Part shown: positions 23,601 to 35,359 of the stretch, piece by piece
Numbering within the stretch: position 1 is the first letter of the stretch
Layout: every line of letters begins with the position of its first letter
Origin: Sinohyriopsis cumingii
Lineage: Eukaryota > Mollusca > Bivalvia > Unionida > Unionidae
Reading direction: 5' to 3'
Assembly: GCA_028554795.2 (NCBI GenBank)
Contig: CM068835.1
Span: 29,390,311 to 29,454,310 of the forward strand
Length of the DNA stretch: 64,000 nucleotides
The notes under the pieces: model-generated
What the model was told of the DNA's origin: nothing
Database searches by the model: none
What the model saw: the letters and a program-made list of their open reading frames with translations, nothing else
Translations under genes and position numbers: made by a program

Positions 23601-24409
23601 ATGTGTTCCATGCCACGTCGAAGCTAATTTGGAACATAGTGACGATATCCTCCATGTTAGACTTGTCCTCATTGGCAATCTCACCAAACTATCTGACGAT
23701 AGCCATGTGTGGGGGTCGATGACAAGAATCGCTCATGTCCTTAACCAAGCAGTTCACCCCCTTGTGGCTAATGCTTCAGCGGCTTCTGTGTGTCTGTGGT
23801 TGGCTCCACTTAAACCGCACCATACGCTTGCTTTACAGACAACCCTTTTGGGGTTTCCGCTGATATTTGGAGGACGAATTAAAGATACTAGGAGGCAGGC
23901 AGCTCAGAAGCTACCACTCCAATTTACTGCTTACCCCCCCCCCCCCGCACGGGCGTTTGGACCCTTCAACCCCCGTCCATGCGAAAGGATGCTGAGCGGC
24001 CCAGAGACTGGTCTCTCTCAGTATGATGTACCCCAGTACCGGTCCAAAGCCAGTACCAGAATGCAACAATCTACTAGGAGGTATTCATAGACAGACCTTT
24101 CTCCGCCTTTAAGCCTCACAAACACAAACATTTATATACTTCCTCCACCGCCTTTAAACAGCCTACCAGTGGTCGGCCGTCTCCTTCGACTTCGAGATCA
24201 CTGCATCTCCTTCTTCCCTCGGGAAGGGTGGGTGGTCCAGGTCATTTCGGATGGGGCCTCTGTTTTCGTTTTGTCAACTTCTCCCCTCTTTTCCTCACCA
24301 TCTTCATGGAAGTTTTGGCAGATCAGGAGAGGGATTCCTTATTTCAACAGTAGATTAGGTCGCTTCTCTCCAGGAAGGTGGTGAAGATTGTGCGAAAACC
24401 GCGATCACC

Positions 24410-24810
24410 GGGGTTTTATTCAAGGCTATTCCTGATTCGAAAACGAATGGCAAACTGAGGCCAGTAATCGATTTGAGTCACCTCAGTCGATTTATCCTTC
24501 TTCCAAAGTTCAAGATGGAGACGGTGAGGTCAAGCCGTCTCTCCATCCAACGGGGAGAGTATGCCGTCAGTCTTGACCTGACCGACAAATACTTTCGCAT
24601 CCCCATTTACGCTGTTCACGCAAATATCTTCGTTTTGCTTACCGAGACACAATCATTCAATTTACAGTTCTTCCTCTTGGCCTCAGCCCCATGGCTTCCA
24701 CTCAGATGATGGATTTCATCGTCTCTCTGTTCCAAACGACGTCCGCAGCAGGAACGATCTTCTTTCTCTTCTGGCTTATCTGGGTTGTCTAGTGAACTAG
24801 GAAGAGTCAG
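24410..24810 (+). pseudogene. Reverse transcriptase fragment of the DIRS-like element
   Basis: Frames around 24410-24810 show the fingers/palm start of a DIRS-type RT: 'GFYSRLFLI' in one frame, then 'LSRFILLPKFKMET' and 'LDLTDKYFRIPI' in another, then a shifted 'LPLG' region. The palm motif with the two catalytic Asp was not found intact. The remaining RT core up to 25160 is strongly decayed. Confidence 0.7.
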
Positions 24811-25889
24811 ATCTTCATCCATTACAGAATTTTGTCCATCTGGGTATGCAGTTTTTCACCAGCGGAAATCTTACACGGCTGCCTCGGGTCCGCGTAAGCA
24901 AAATAATATCACTGGTCGATTCTGTTTCCGACAAACCTTGAATTTTAGCGAGGGAGTTCTTGCGTCTCCTCGGTTCATTCAGCGTGGCGGCGGACCTGAT
25001 CCCGCTTGGACGCTTTTTTATGCGCCCCTTACAGATGTCATTACTGGTTAAGTGGCGTCCCTACTCATATCCCCTAGATCAACCCATCTGGATCACATGA
25101 GAGATTCGATCCTCCTTGCTTCCTTGGTGCACCCTAGGTTGACTCTCCAAGGGAATCCCTCATGGAGAAGTTCAAAGTGGAAATAACAGTTTGCACCGAT
25201 GTCCAGTGCGCACGGTTGGAGCGCTCACCAGTTGCCGGACTTCACTACCGTAGTCGGCACGTGGGAACCAGAGGAGCGACCTCTACATATCAACATCCTA
25301 GAAATGAAGGATGTTATCAGGCCTTTCACTTCAGGGAAGTTCAACTCTAAGGCTAAACAATTCTCATCAATTCCTCTCAACTCGGCGGTCTCTGCCTGGA
25401 TCTGCGTTCTCTGGGGACGACCGGTGATCTCTCTTTTTGCCACAAGTTCTCATGTTCCAGACCCAGAAGCCTGGGCCATGGATGCTCTGTCAATCAGTTA
25501 GGAGGGATTTTTGGCCTTTGCCCACCCTCCCACAGTCATAATACCAAAAAAAGACAGCAGTTACTGTGTCAGGCTTGCAAGATGATTCTGATCGCCCTCT
25601 TAGGAGGGACGAATCCTGGGTCGCCAATCTACTCGATCTAGTGATAGATCTATACAGGAAGATCCCTGTCAATCAGAATCTCCTCATGAAACCACGGTCG
25701 AGGATGTTCAATCCCTGCCAGGACCGTCTTCTTCTACACGCTTGGCTCTTATCATATCAGCCTTGGGAGTCGAACAATTCAAGCCTTCGATTGTGGAGAG
25801 AATATTGAGAGCAAGAAGGCTCTCCACTCTGAAGGATTATGGGGTGGGGGTGGCGTGTGTTTAGGAACTGGTTCTAGACTCATCACATC

Positions 25890-26255
25890 GTCCCTTTGTA
25901 TGCCTCATCCCTCATTTGTCTGACTTTTTTATCTGGCTCTTTGAGGAAAAACAGTTGGCTCCTATCACCATCAAAGGCTATCGATCCATGATCCCGAACA
26001 CATTTCGTCATCACGGCAGAAATTACATTGGACATGATAAAAATCCACACATTATTTCCAAAATGGAGTTTGTCCTGGGTTCTAACTTGGCTCAACTCAA
26101 GCAGGTTTGAATATATGGCTTATGGTTCACCAAAGTTCCTAACATACAAGACATGTTTCTTGATAGTTTTAGCCTACGCCTGCAGGTCAGTGAGCTACGC
26201 GCCCTTTCAGCTGACCCTAACTATCTTCAGTTCAGATCAGATGGTTCGGTAGAAT
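25890..26255 (+). pseudogene. Tyrosine recombinase fragment of the DIRS-like element
   Basis: The N-terminal core-binding part 'DFFIWLFEEKQLAPITIKGY' lies at 25919-25978. About 150 bp later, in another frame, comes the start of the catalytic fold 'PKFLTYKTCFLIVLAYACR'. This position normally holds the first catalytic Arg; here ACRSVSYA keeps an Arg. The C-terminal HxxR and Tyr motifs are not found before the element fades at about 26270. Confidence 0.65.
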
Positions 26256-26270
26256 TTTAGAAGTCCTAAT

Positions 26271-26856
26271 ATTGAAATCCTTGAATGAAATGAAGTTCGA
26301 GTCCCGACGAAGAATCCAAGATGGAAGGCGATGACGTATACTGTATCCTATCTAGTGTGGTTGCCTACAGTTCCTTGTAGAAACACAAGAAATAACACTC
26401 CGTTGTTGGAAACACAAATAAAAACTAAAATTTCATTGTTCAAGAATCCTGTATGATCACACATATACTTCCAGAAAGAAAAAAAATAATCCTTCTGAAT
26501 CCAAAGAATTCGAATAAACATTAAAATAACTCCAAACTGACACAACAAAAGAACACCTTGGCATCAAGTGTTTTAAGCCCAGAATGAGATTATTTCTCTA
26601 AAACAATGGTTATACAGTAATTTTGAAGCGCAGAATGGGTGCCCGTGATCATGTTTATATGACGTACTCAAAACATGGCCCTGACGAAAACCAATCATTT
26701 CACTCTAAGAATAAAATAAAAACAGTCGTTTACATAAAAAATATTTACAAACCTAGTGTCACGTATTCAATACAGCCTCGATCTCATCCTTATTATTCCC
26801 ATAATAAAATAAATAAAAAAAGAACTTGTTCACGCAACTGTTACTACTTTTGAATT
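26271..26856. other. AT-rich sequence after the DIRS relic
   Basis: No gene is assigned. It precedes a dispersed repeat at 26857 and may be part of the same repeat or of a retroelement flank. Confidence 0.4.
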
Positions 26857-27050
26857 AAGGTCAGGAACTAGGTCAGCTTTATGTGTTTACAAATAAATCA
26901 GTCAAGGTCGAACTATTTTCTGGAAAAAATCCAAATCACGTAAACAAGATTATTTTATATTAGTATGTACAATAAAAATAAATTTTTAAAGCTGACAAAC
27001 AAACAAAACAATTAAAATAAATATGAATTAAATTAGATATATGTAACAAT
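26857..27050. repeat. Dispersed repeat, copy 1 (second copy at 47203-47410)
   Basis: AAGGTCAGGAACTAGGTCAG, then CAGTCAAGGTCGAACTA, TTTCTGGAAAA and a stretch of AACAAACAAA with AATTAAAT runs. The same order of phrases occurs at 47203-47410, which shows an interspersed element. Its type is unknown. Confidence 0.7.
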
Positions 27051-27199
27051 TTATCTATGTTGACCATGCAAATTTAAAACTCTTTACCATTGCCTTTTTT
27101 CTTTGACCCTATAAACTCTTTTGAATATAAACCTTTTTTGAGGCCATAGAGTACCCCACATATCTATTCTATGGCCTGTTTGACATAAAATTTCACAGT

Positions 27200-27290
27200 C
27201 CAACCTAGACTATCGCGTATTGAAGTCAACTCAAACACTGTTACTAATTCACTGCCCGATTGAGATCAGCCACTTATAAGACTATTATAC
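27200..27290. repeat. Direct repeat, copy 1 (second copy near 27735-27815)
   Basis: CGCGTATTGAAGTCAACTCAAACACTGTTACTAATTCACTGCCCGATTGAG-type sequence is matched at 27739-27810 by CGCGTATTGGGGTCAATACG and CTAATTCACTGCC. In both cases GATCAGCCACTT or GGTCAGCCACTT follows. Between the two lie the hairpin and microsatellite. Confidence 0.75.
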
Positions 27291-27349
27291 TCGGGTTTTG
27301 CCATATGATTTCCCACAAATGTAGCTTTAAATATATACTAAATTTTCCA

Positions 27350-27372
27350 TAGGATATTTCACAAGTTGGGGA

Positions 27373-27456
<84 letters not shown>

Positions 27457-27514
27457 CATATACATACATATACATACATACATACATACATCCCCCAACT
27501 TGTGAAATATCCTA
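27350..27514. repeat. Inverted repeat with TG/TA/CATA microsatellite in the loop
   Basis: A 22-bp arm at 27350-27371 (TAGGATATTTCACAAGTTGG plus GG) is exactly reverse-complementary to 27493-27514. The loop is (TG)n, then about 30 TA, then CATA/TACATA units, and is itself able to pair. Open Tyr-Ile repeats on both strands are microsatellite by-products. Confidence 0.95.
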
Positions 27515-28439
27515 AGGATTTTCCCACAAGAGAAGAACTCCAGACGATCCTTTTCTTGGCCACTAGCTTGCCTGGAAAAGATCTATACTCGTTGCCATAG
27601 AAACGATTGTCTTTATGTTGTTACGTTGTATAGGTATATCTTTCTTTCTTTGTTTTTATATGTCTATGTTTTGTTTTTCCTTATAAAATCCCTATGTCCC
27701 TATAAAACCATTTCACCTACCGACATACCTCTACAGTAGCGCGTATTGGGGTCAATACGAACACCGTTTCTAATTCACTGCCAGATTAAGGTCAGCCACT
27801 TGCAACACTGTTGCCATTTTCCCCTTAGTGGCTAGTGCGTTGATGACACCCATGTTCAATTCCCCTTGTCCCTATCTTGCTCCACATGTTAAATTCCCAC
27901 TGAGGCTCTAAATTTCTTAAGCCTATTAAATTTCCTTGAGGTTATACTCAATATTCACTTCTTTTTTTGCATGAAAGTCCCAGTGTCCATAGATCTTTCC
28001 CAGTAACTATTGACAGACTAGTTGCTTCCCGCAAACCATGAAAGTGTCCTAGCAGTTTTTCATTGATCGTAGCAACACATCATGATGTACAGTCATAATC
28101 TATTGGATTCAGCTTGCACAAATGTGTCTGTTTAGCCACTTTCATGGGCCTGCCATTCAGGTTCACTATCGTAACTTCGTTAGTCACCAAAGCCTCACCG
28201 ACTTATTCCTCTTTCTCTCCTATCATTTGGTTAAAATAAGCGACACAGCCTATAAGCTAACTTTAAAAATAGGATCTTATCAGATTTGTAAAGGATATCA
28301 TCTTGCAGCTTGGAGAAGTTAACGTTGTGGAAATACAGAAAGTTTCCTCACCTAGTCTGTAGGGTGTTGTGATTCTTCCCATTTTTATCTACTCCGACCT
28401 ATGATATAAGACAAATTAGTTTGCAGCATAAACAGGCAA

Positions 28440-28800
28440 AATCTTTCATGTACACACCGATGATCATGCACTTATTTGCCTTCAGTTGCGAGATCACAAT
28501 GTCTCGTTAAAACGTTCAAATCTACTGACTTCATGAAATCTAACCCTAGCAAGATATCGTCGCTGATTGATACGAAATATATAGATTAATGCCTTGTTGT
28601 GTGACCTTAACATATGCCTTCATCTCAGTGTCTACCTGCGTATTCAGAAGCGTATACATTCTGCCCCTAGTGTATGACCTACCCTCCTTGCATTCTCCAT
28701 TGAAATTACTGTCGCATCTGCACCATTATATGCAGCATCCCACATTTTATTACCATTTATTTTCACAGGTACCAAACCTTCTATTTTTCTCTATTAACTG
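28440..28800 (-). pseudogene. Retropepsin relic of a Ty3-like retroelement
   Basis: On the minus strand, 28783-28715 reads 'LVPVKINGNKMWDAAYNGAD' and then ATVIS, the shape of the N-terminal half of a retroelement aspartic protease. Near 28565-28535, in another frame, comes 'DDILLGLDFMKS', the usual C-terminal ILLG.DF motif. The catalytic Asp-Thr/Ser-Gly triplet is changed to Tyr-Asn-Gly, and stops and a frameshift lie between the motifs, so it is dead. Sequence to about 27850 on the same strand may continue the element, but I found no clear reverse transcriptase. Confidence 0.55.
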
Positions 28801-30200
28801 AATTATTTTAATCTGCTTGTCAGTTTCAGAATCATAATCCAGCTGTTGTTGTTTCTGTGAGCCCACTAAGTTACCATCACTGAATGTGTCTTCCTCCATT
28901 GCTTTCCGTAGACCTGTCCAGTGTTATCACTCAAGTTCTCTGATTTCCTTCTGGGTTATTACTGTGGGTTCGATCTCTGTTCCCATTCACTGCAAACATG
29001 GGTCCTTCGTCCAGTACTGTTTTTAGGTGGCCTTTCATTTTCAAAGTCATTCAATCTGATGCCATTCCCACTGTAAAATCGACTTTCATTTTGCAGTTTC
29101 TTATCCGAACTTGGGCCGTTTCTGATGACTGGTGTCAAAACATTTATTCTGTGTTTTTTTTTTCTTTTTTTTTTTTCTTTTTTCTTATCATTTCCTTACT
29201 TGATTATTAACATCCTGTTTGTCTGCTTGGTCATCGTCATCATGTTTGTATTTCATTCAATTTTCAATGTTATGTTTTCTATTTGACTTTGATATATTCA
29301 AAAGTTTTCGTTTCATTTTTTTATTTACTTTAGACTTTACATACCTGCAATTTATGGATCTACCACATTATTACGACTCAAGTAAAACTTAGTAACAGAA
29401 ACGAACGAAAACTAAAATGTTTTGTAAAATTCAAGCTGAATTCAAGCTTGAAATTGACTATAAACCCTTTTTGGGATAGTGTGCATAAGGGGTGTTGAAT
29501 GGTTTCTTAATCTAATAAACTGAACTGGAATGCTTTTAAATATATATTTTTTTCTTTCTCTTTCACTACTTGCATGAACTCCGGGATAGTCATTGTATTC
29601 TGCCTTAAAATGTTATATGCAACCAAATGATCTCTGAATACCTCCAGATGGTTATTCTTACTCTGGTTGTAAATGTTGACCAGTGTGACCTTATATAACA
29701 GTTATTGTTTCGTTATATGCCACATATTTGTGGCCTGAGATTTACATTTATTTAAAGTTTGTTCCGTTGTTTTATGTTTCTAATTTCGTTATGTTCTGCT
29801 CTGTTCTGAGAGTAAGCTTTTCATATACTATAACAAGCTATATGTTTTCTATACATGTAAAGTGTTGTGTTACGACTTATTCTTTGTTTATTATAGCAGC
29901 CATTCACAACTGTTAGGGCAACGCATGTGCGTAACGTTTACTTTCCGGGATAAAATCTTGATTGTATAAATAATATCTTACACCGGTTAAGGTACTTGAT
30001 AGTCTGGTTTCGATATGATTTATCAATTATTCTGAGTTTGCACAAAGAATTGTGACACAGAGTTTGAGATTCGGTCGCCAAGCAAAACACTGGTCTGTGT
30101 AATTCAGCAATGTAGTTCTTCACTTAAAATAATTATTATTTTCTGATGCCAATCCTCAGATATCAATAGAGGAGTTGACTGATATCTGACCGAACCAAAA
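28801..30200. other. Intergenic sequence, nothing assignable
   Basis: Possibly the remaining flank of the minus-strand retroelement up to about 29150 (poly-T tract at 29150-29190). Beyond that is AT-rich DNA without gene signals. Confidence 0.4.
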
Positions 30201-30269
30201 TGCTTCACGTCACGACCGAAATAGGAAGGCCTGGAAAAAGAGGTAAAGTTCACGTTTGCTGCATAGTGG

Positions 30270-30362
30270 CTCGTATCGTTGATTACAATTGACATGTACT
30301 ATATAATAACTAATTATTATATAGTACATGTATGACAGGTCAGATGTAAGTAACGATACGAG
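30270..30362. repeat. Palindrome / foldback element core
   Basis: A perfect 18-bp inverted repeat (30292-30309 and 30314-30331, arm ACATGTACTATATAATAA, loop CTAA) sits inside a second 11-bp pair CTCGTATCGTT (30270-30280) and AACGATACGAG (30352-30362). The nested arms suggest a small foldback MITE rather than a transcription terminator. Confidence 0.85.
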
Positions 30363-30546
30363 TCCCTGTGGTTTGCAGTACACTTTGGTCGTTAAACAAC
30401 ACCTTACCCTACGATGAAAAGAGCAGAAACAATGCATCATAATTAATTATAACTTTGAGTACAGTAAAACCAGTCTTGACCACTGCTATGAAACCACCTG
30501 CCTTGAGTGACCATGTTCTTTGTACTGTACATAGATGTATTGACTA

Positions 30547-30657
30547 TACCATAGGAGTCTGACATTTATCAATACGATGAAATATGATAGATAAGGTAAC
30601 TCCGTGTTGTCAGAGATTTCATCGTACTTTATTGATGAAACGTCATACTCCTGTGAC
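30547..30657. repeat. Second imperfect palindrome
   Basis: ATAGGAGTCTGAC ... TTATCAATACGATGAAAT on the left pairs with ATTTCATCGTA..TTGAT ... GTCATACTCCTGTGACTAT on the right. It is flanked by ACAGTAAAACCAGTCTTGAC-type sequence on the left and GACCACCCGTCTTGAAAGAC on the right. This may be a decayed pogo/Tigger-type MITE. Confidence 0.5.
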
Positions 30658-31334
30658 TATACTGAATAGTGTTGTGACCTGCCACCAGAGACCACCCGTC
30701 TTGAAAGACCATACCGTTTGGTAGAAGAGATGGTCCTTCAGAACAGTTTCAGCTGTAGTACTTACATTGCATTAATGGTGATTACATGTAGGTAAAACTA
30801 CTGAATCGATGGTTATGTCTATTTTTTTTTGGGGGGGTGCTTAACTGTGTATCTCATGTGGAAACATTATTCACACAGCTGCCACTTAAAACATATGCAA
30901 AGGTTATTTAAATGGATGCCATGTATATTATTTACATAAAGCTACATGCATATACGTATAGCAAATGTGTGAATAATCCACATGGTATACTTATTGTCCT
31001 TGACCTGTCATGGTTCATATCCTTAATGTGAATTTTTAACTCTTGCATCATAATATTGTGAGAAACTAAAAATCACAATGGAAAGTGTTCAGCTCTATCT
31101 ACATAATTTATTTACATAGATTTTTTCTGTTGCAAACTCTCTAAATTCCATGTGAGCTACCATTTTTCAGAGCATGTCAAAGTTTGCCTATTTCCAGAAG
31201 TTTTTCATGGTTTGTATCCAGAAAAATAGGTCACATGATGCAAAATTGGAATGCAATGTTTTAGTCGAGGTGTAGAAATTGATTTATGGCCATGTCTCAG
31301 TGTTATTATTATTTAAAATCTGTAATATAATTAA

Positions 31335-31583
31335 GGGCCTCGAGTGTCTGAGTGGTCTAAAGCGCTCACCGTTACGGATCACTGCCATCTCACCTCTGTC
31401 TGTGTGGGTTTGAGTCTCGGATTCAGCCTATTTGAGTATGTGAGAAAGCTTGTTAGTAGCTTCTCGTGGGTTGGTGGTTCTTTCTGGGGTTTTCCCCGAG
31501 TTCTTCCTCCACCATTAATACTGGCTGCCATGTATAGCCCATCATGTGCTGAAAAATGGCGTTAAACCCAACAACAACAACAA
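31335..31583 (+). mobile_element. SINE copy 2, full length, with 15-bp target-site duplication
   Basis: The tRNA-like head has an A box (GAGTGGTCTAAAGCGC) and a B box (GGTTTGAGTCTC), resembling a class II (Leu/Ser-type) tRNA. The family central domain and an (AAC)n tail follow. CTGTAATATAATTAA at 31320-31334 is repeated at 31584-31598. It is the best-preserved plus-strand copy. Any protein frame inside it is incidental. Confidence 0.95.
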
Positions 31584-31599
31584 CTGTAATATAATTAAT

Positions 31600-32430
31600 T
31601 GCTTTTCAACTCATAATAACTGAAATAAAGCACATATAATGACAAAAATATCGAAAGTTTTAAAGATATGAGGCATTTGATTATTCACAATATTTCAATA
31701 AAATTATAGAATTTGAAGATATGTCAAAGATATTATTTTCCCTACACATTTATTAAAATAATTTGATGAAGAATTTCATACTGTATAGTTTTAAATTGGA
31801 TTGACTTTTCTAACACAATATAAGAGGTATGTTCTACAGCTACAAACTTGAGGCAAATATGGAATTAATTAAATTATAGATTTTCATTGTATTTTCTCTT
31901 GTTTTTGTTGTAGCACATATTTAAATTTCATTTCGATCAATAATTCGTAATTGAGACTTGTTGTCACAGTTGAAAAATGCTTATGACCAAATTGATGATG
32001 TCAGGATATGAAAATAAGGCTAAGCATGTTAGGTTGCAGGAAACATGGCACATGAATCAGGGCTTAGAACAAAGGATGACTGACAACATGTGATTGATAT
32101 TTGTGTTTAAGAATTTAAATTGTAAGAAAATCTCATTTCAGTCCTATCCATAATACCTTGATAATGACTTGCAAAATATGACTGATTTGTACTGAATTTC
32201 AACATTTACCATCATCAGCCATATACTTCTAGTGACTGTCAGTTACCATACGGTAGTAACTTTATAAAAAATATTATCTTGAATATTAATATTTTACTGT
32301 GCTCATTAAAAATGTATTGCATCATGGTGAAAATATCTATGTAAATCTCAAACATATCTCCTTTTTCTATGTCTGCAGTGAGAAATGGCATGAAATAGGA
32401 TCTGATATCAGATCATTCAGAATGTTTTGG
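31600..32430. other. Intergenic AT-rich sequence
   Basis: No gene or repeat recognised. It may contain undetected 5' exons or the promoter of the unknown gene, but no exon could be supported. Confidence 0.45.
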
Positions 32431-32531
32431 GCTAGTCCCAAATGCATTCTTCAGTCACTAGTCCCTAATGCTTCAGTCACTAGTCCCTAATGCTTCAGCC
32501 ACTAGTCCCTAATGCATTCTTCAGTCACTAG
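32431..32531. repeat. About 24-30-bp tandem repeat, 4 copies
   Basis: CAGTCACTAGTCCCTAATGC followed by TTCAGT, with or without ATTCT. Confidence 0.85.
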
Positions 32532-33034
32532 GGGGATAGTCTTTGCTGTAATAGTCACAAGGCAACCATGTGAATAGTCTTGTAAAAGCTAGTACATATT
32601 TTCTATACAGATAGACAATTACTGAAAATGGCCATTAAAAGAAAGAATATATTGTTTTGCTAATATATAAATATTCACCAACAATGTACATTCACATTCA
32701 TTTTTGGAAATAGTCTTTTAAAACATATAGTTGTAAAGTTGAGGTTACTCACCCATAGCATCAGTGGCCATTATGGTTTGACTACAGTGGTGTGAAGACA
32801 TTTGTGTCCCACACGTTTATAGAGGCCATTTCAAGATAGCTTTGAAATATTTTGGACTAATTTGTCAATTCTGAGTGAAGTTTTAGAAACTATAAAAATG
32901 AATTGTTGGTTCTTGTAGCAATTTATTATATATTTTTACAAATCAGCAATCACTATATTGTAATCCAGGTACTATTGTGTGTGTACTTAAAAATATGTAA
33001 GCTTTTTGTATTAGACAAATTTTAAATGCTTCTA

Positions 33035-33104
<70 letters not shown>
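33035..33104. repeat. (TG)n(TA)n microsatellite
   Basis: About seven TG followed by about 27 TA, the same TG-to-TA structure as at 27373. Confidence 0.95.
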
Positions 33105-33106
<2 letters not shown>

Positions 33107-33679
33107 AAGTCTATTCACAAAGCTTCTGTTTACCTTTTCTAAAATGACTGTCTGCATGACTGGTATGTACATGATCTGCAGAATGCTATTCACACAGTTG
33201 CCATGTATATAGTTTACATAAAACTATTTGCTCCTCAGTGTAGCAATTTGCACGAAAACCAAGCCTCATTCACACGGCAGTTGCATGCTTAGTACAATAT
33301 GATGGATGTTTTCACATTTAAGAATGAATTCTATAAGAACATCATTAGTTTAAAAGTATATTCATTGTTGCTATTAAATAACTATAATCCTATTCGTGAA
33401 AGGCGTTGTAGGTAAATTTGTGTTATACTTTTACTACTTCACTCCCAGCAGCAATTTAAATTTATGAAAATTTAATACTAGTCATATCTGTAACATATTG
33501 CAAAGATTACCCACAATGGCACAAAAAAATGACTGCTTTGCTTACAAATTTCAATGCTTACTGTCACCTTCATCTGCTATAAATTGTACTTCTAACTGAA
33601 ATAGTTACTGCATGATCATGGCTTTAAAAAGTATTCCTTATCTTTTATATGAAGTTTTTACAGTCCTCATTTAAAGCAT

Positions 33680-33846
33680 TTTGTTGTTATCATTATTGTT
33701 TTGGGTTCAACACCATTTCTCAGCATAAGATAGACCATACATGGCAGCCAGTATAACAGGTGGAGGAAAAACCTGGGAAAACCCCCAGTATGAACCACTG
33801 ACCCATAGGAAGCTTCTTTCAAGCTTCTTCACATACCCTCATTGAC
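33680..33846 (-). mobile_element. SINE copy 3, 5'-truncated, diverged
   Basis: Minus-strand copy of the central and 3' domain (GGTTCAACACCATTTCTCAG ... GGCAGCCAGTATAACAGGTGGAGGAA). No clear target-site duplication; it is more diverged than copies 2, 4 and 6, so probably older. Confidence 0.8.
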
Positions 33847-34088
33847 CAAAATATTTTGTAACATGATAAATGTAGATGTAATTGTCGAATGTATCATCTT
33901 TTTCTAAGTCCACAATGACAAATGGTTTACAGTCGGATTTGAAGTGAGTTAATTCTGAATATTCTGAACTTGTCACAATTCACAATTTGCAGGTCTACAT
34001 GTCTAATATAATGTTACAGCATAAACATGTTTTCAAAGTTTGAGTTCCAGACACAGCCTTGATTCTGGCCTTATAATTTTAGAGAAAC

Positions 34089-34091
<3 letters not shown>

Positions 34092-34152
<61 letters not shown>
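34092..34152. repeat. (TA)n microsatellite
   Basis: About 30 uninterrupted TA units. Confidence 0.95.
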
Positions 34153-34155
<3 letters not shown>

Positions 34156-34353
34156 AAAAGATTGTTTATAACTTACAATGTTCTGGAAATGAACTTTTGA
34201 CCCTCATTCTGGTTTTCAAATTGTCTTAGGTTTTATGTTAAGGTTGATTATATTAGAATTACTCATTTCTATCTTCTGCATTGACACATTGCAAACTATT
34301 GGTAACATCAGCATATTTAAAACGAATTCGTTCTACACCATGCTCATACTGAT

Positions 34354-34615
34354 GAATAAATTAGTCTAATTGATGTGCTCATGATGCTCAATAAGTCAGT
34401 CTAATCATTTATTAGTGTGCTCATGATGCTCAATAAATCATTCTAATCATTTATCAGTGTGATCATGATGCTCAATAAATCATTCTAATCATTTATCAGT
34501 GTGCTCATGATGCTCAATAAGTGGGTCTAATCATTTATCAGTGTGCTCATGATGCTCAATAAGTGGGTCTAATCATTTATCAGTGTGCTCATGATGCTCA
34601 GTAAGTCAGTCTAAT
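34354..34615. repeat. 42-bp tandem repeat, 6 copies (related to 39824-40798)
   Basis: The unit is TTTATCAGTGTGCTCATGAT followed by GCTCAATAAGTCAGTCTAATCA. The same core, TTTATCAGTGTGCTCAT.(A)GTGCT.AATAAGTCA, forms the larger array at 39.8 kb. Confidence 0.92.
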
Positions 34616-35211
34616 CAATGTATATAATGTTGTATGAGTCATAGTACTTTATGCTTGCAGTTTGTCAACTCTTAGCATTGCATGAGTGCTTTATGCGAAT
34701 TCATAATGTTGCTTAATGTTTGGTGATTAATATATTTTTATACATTGCTTGCATTTCAGTTGTCTGCACATTTTATGTATGAGCCTTTTAATGTTGTGAA
34801 AACCAACTATAAATAAACCTGATTTCACTATACTTTTACTACCAGTAGTTGTGAGAATTAATTACAATGTATAGTCTTTGCTGTGCTAATGAGAAGACTT
34901 ATGGCCAAAATGCATGGTGTACTGACTGACCGAAAGTGTCGATTGTTCATTCATTGAGGGAAAGGGATGAACATAATAGCTTTAACCACCATCTGTATGT
35001 GTTAAAGACAAGTTTGGTTACTGCCTGTGTAAAAATTCAACATTGACAAAAAATATCAACAGTATATCAGACGTCTTCAAGTTGGGTTATAAATGACAAA
35101 TCACTACCTAATTGTGTTGTGACCTTGACCCCCATATTTACTACCTAATTGTGTCTCATTTAGGACAGTGTTGCCTGAAATAGCATTACTTTGGTTGTTT
35201 TAATTTTACAG

Positions 35212-35359
35212 AGCGTGAGAGGCGGCATTTTCCAGAGATTCACAATCAGAAAAGTGTTCCTGTATACAGGTCCCAAGGGAGGCGATACATTCCCCATGGT
35301 TATGGAATTTATGATGAATGGCGGCCACACCCCCAACACGTTGATGTAGAATATTCTGA
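35212..35359 (+). CDS. Unknown gene, exon 1 of those visible
   Basis: 148 bp between TTTAATTTTACAG and TCTGA|GTAAGT: two bases, 48 codons, two bases. It encodes RERRHFPEIHNQKSVPVYRS and then QGRRYIPHGYGIYDEWRPHP and QHVDVEYSD. Another frame is open for most of the exon, but it stops before the donor and does not fit the next exon's phase. The protein is basic and rich in Tyr, Pro and His, with no membrane segment. An upstream exon is required to supply the first base of the leading codon; I could not find it. I do not recognise the family. Confidence 0.75.

Larger units (their letters stand above)
23600..26270 (+). mobile_element. DIRS-like retroelement relic (RT, RNase H, tyrosine recombinase)
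   Basis: A block with clearly higher GC than its neighbours holds, in order: a possible gag-like part (23629-24090); reverse transcriptase pieces including 'LSRFILLPKFKMETVRSS' and 'SLDLTDKYFRIPI' (24473-24610); RNase H-like 'EERPLHINILEMKDV' (about 25265-25315); 'LWGRPVISLFATSS..PDP.AWAMDALS' (25405-25500), the usual DIRS linker; and a recombinase part with 'FEEKQLAPITIKGYRSMI' (25938-25995) and 'SPKFLTYKTCFLIVLAYACR' (26130-26190). Combining RT with a tyrosine recombinase, without a DDE integrase, is characteristic of DIRS/Ngaro elements. Many frameshifts and stops make it inactive. Inverted or split repeats at its ends were not identified. Confidence 0.8.

Noticed and set aside
27274-27600. 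Tyr-Ile repeat frames on both strands
   Set aside because: They translate a TA/CATA microsatellite in a hairpin loop.
31335-31430. Functional tRNA gene
   Set aside because: Promoter boxes are present, but the sequence continues into a SINE central domain and CAA tail with a target duplication; the tRNA-like part does not fold as a clean tRNA by eye.
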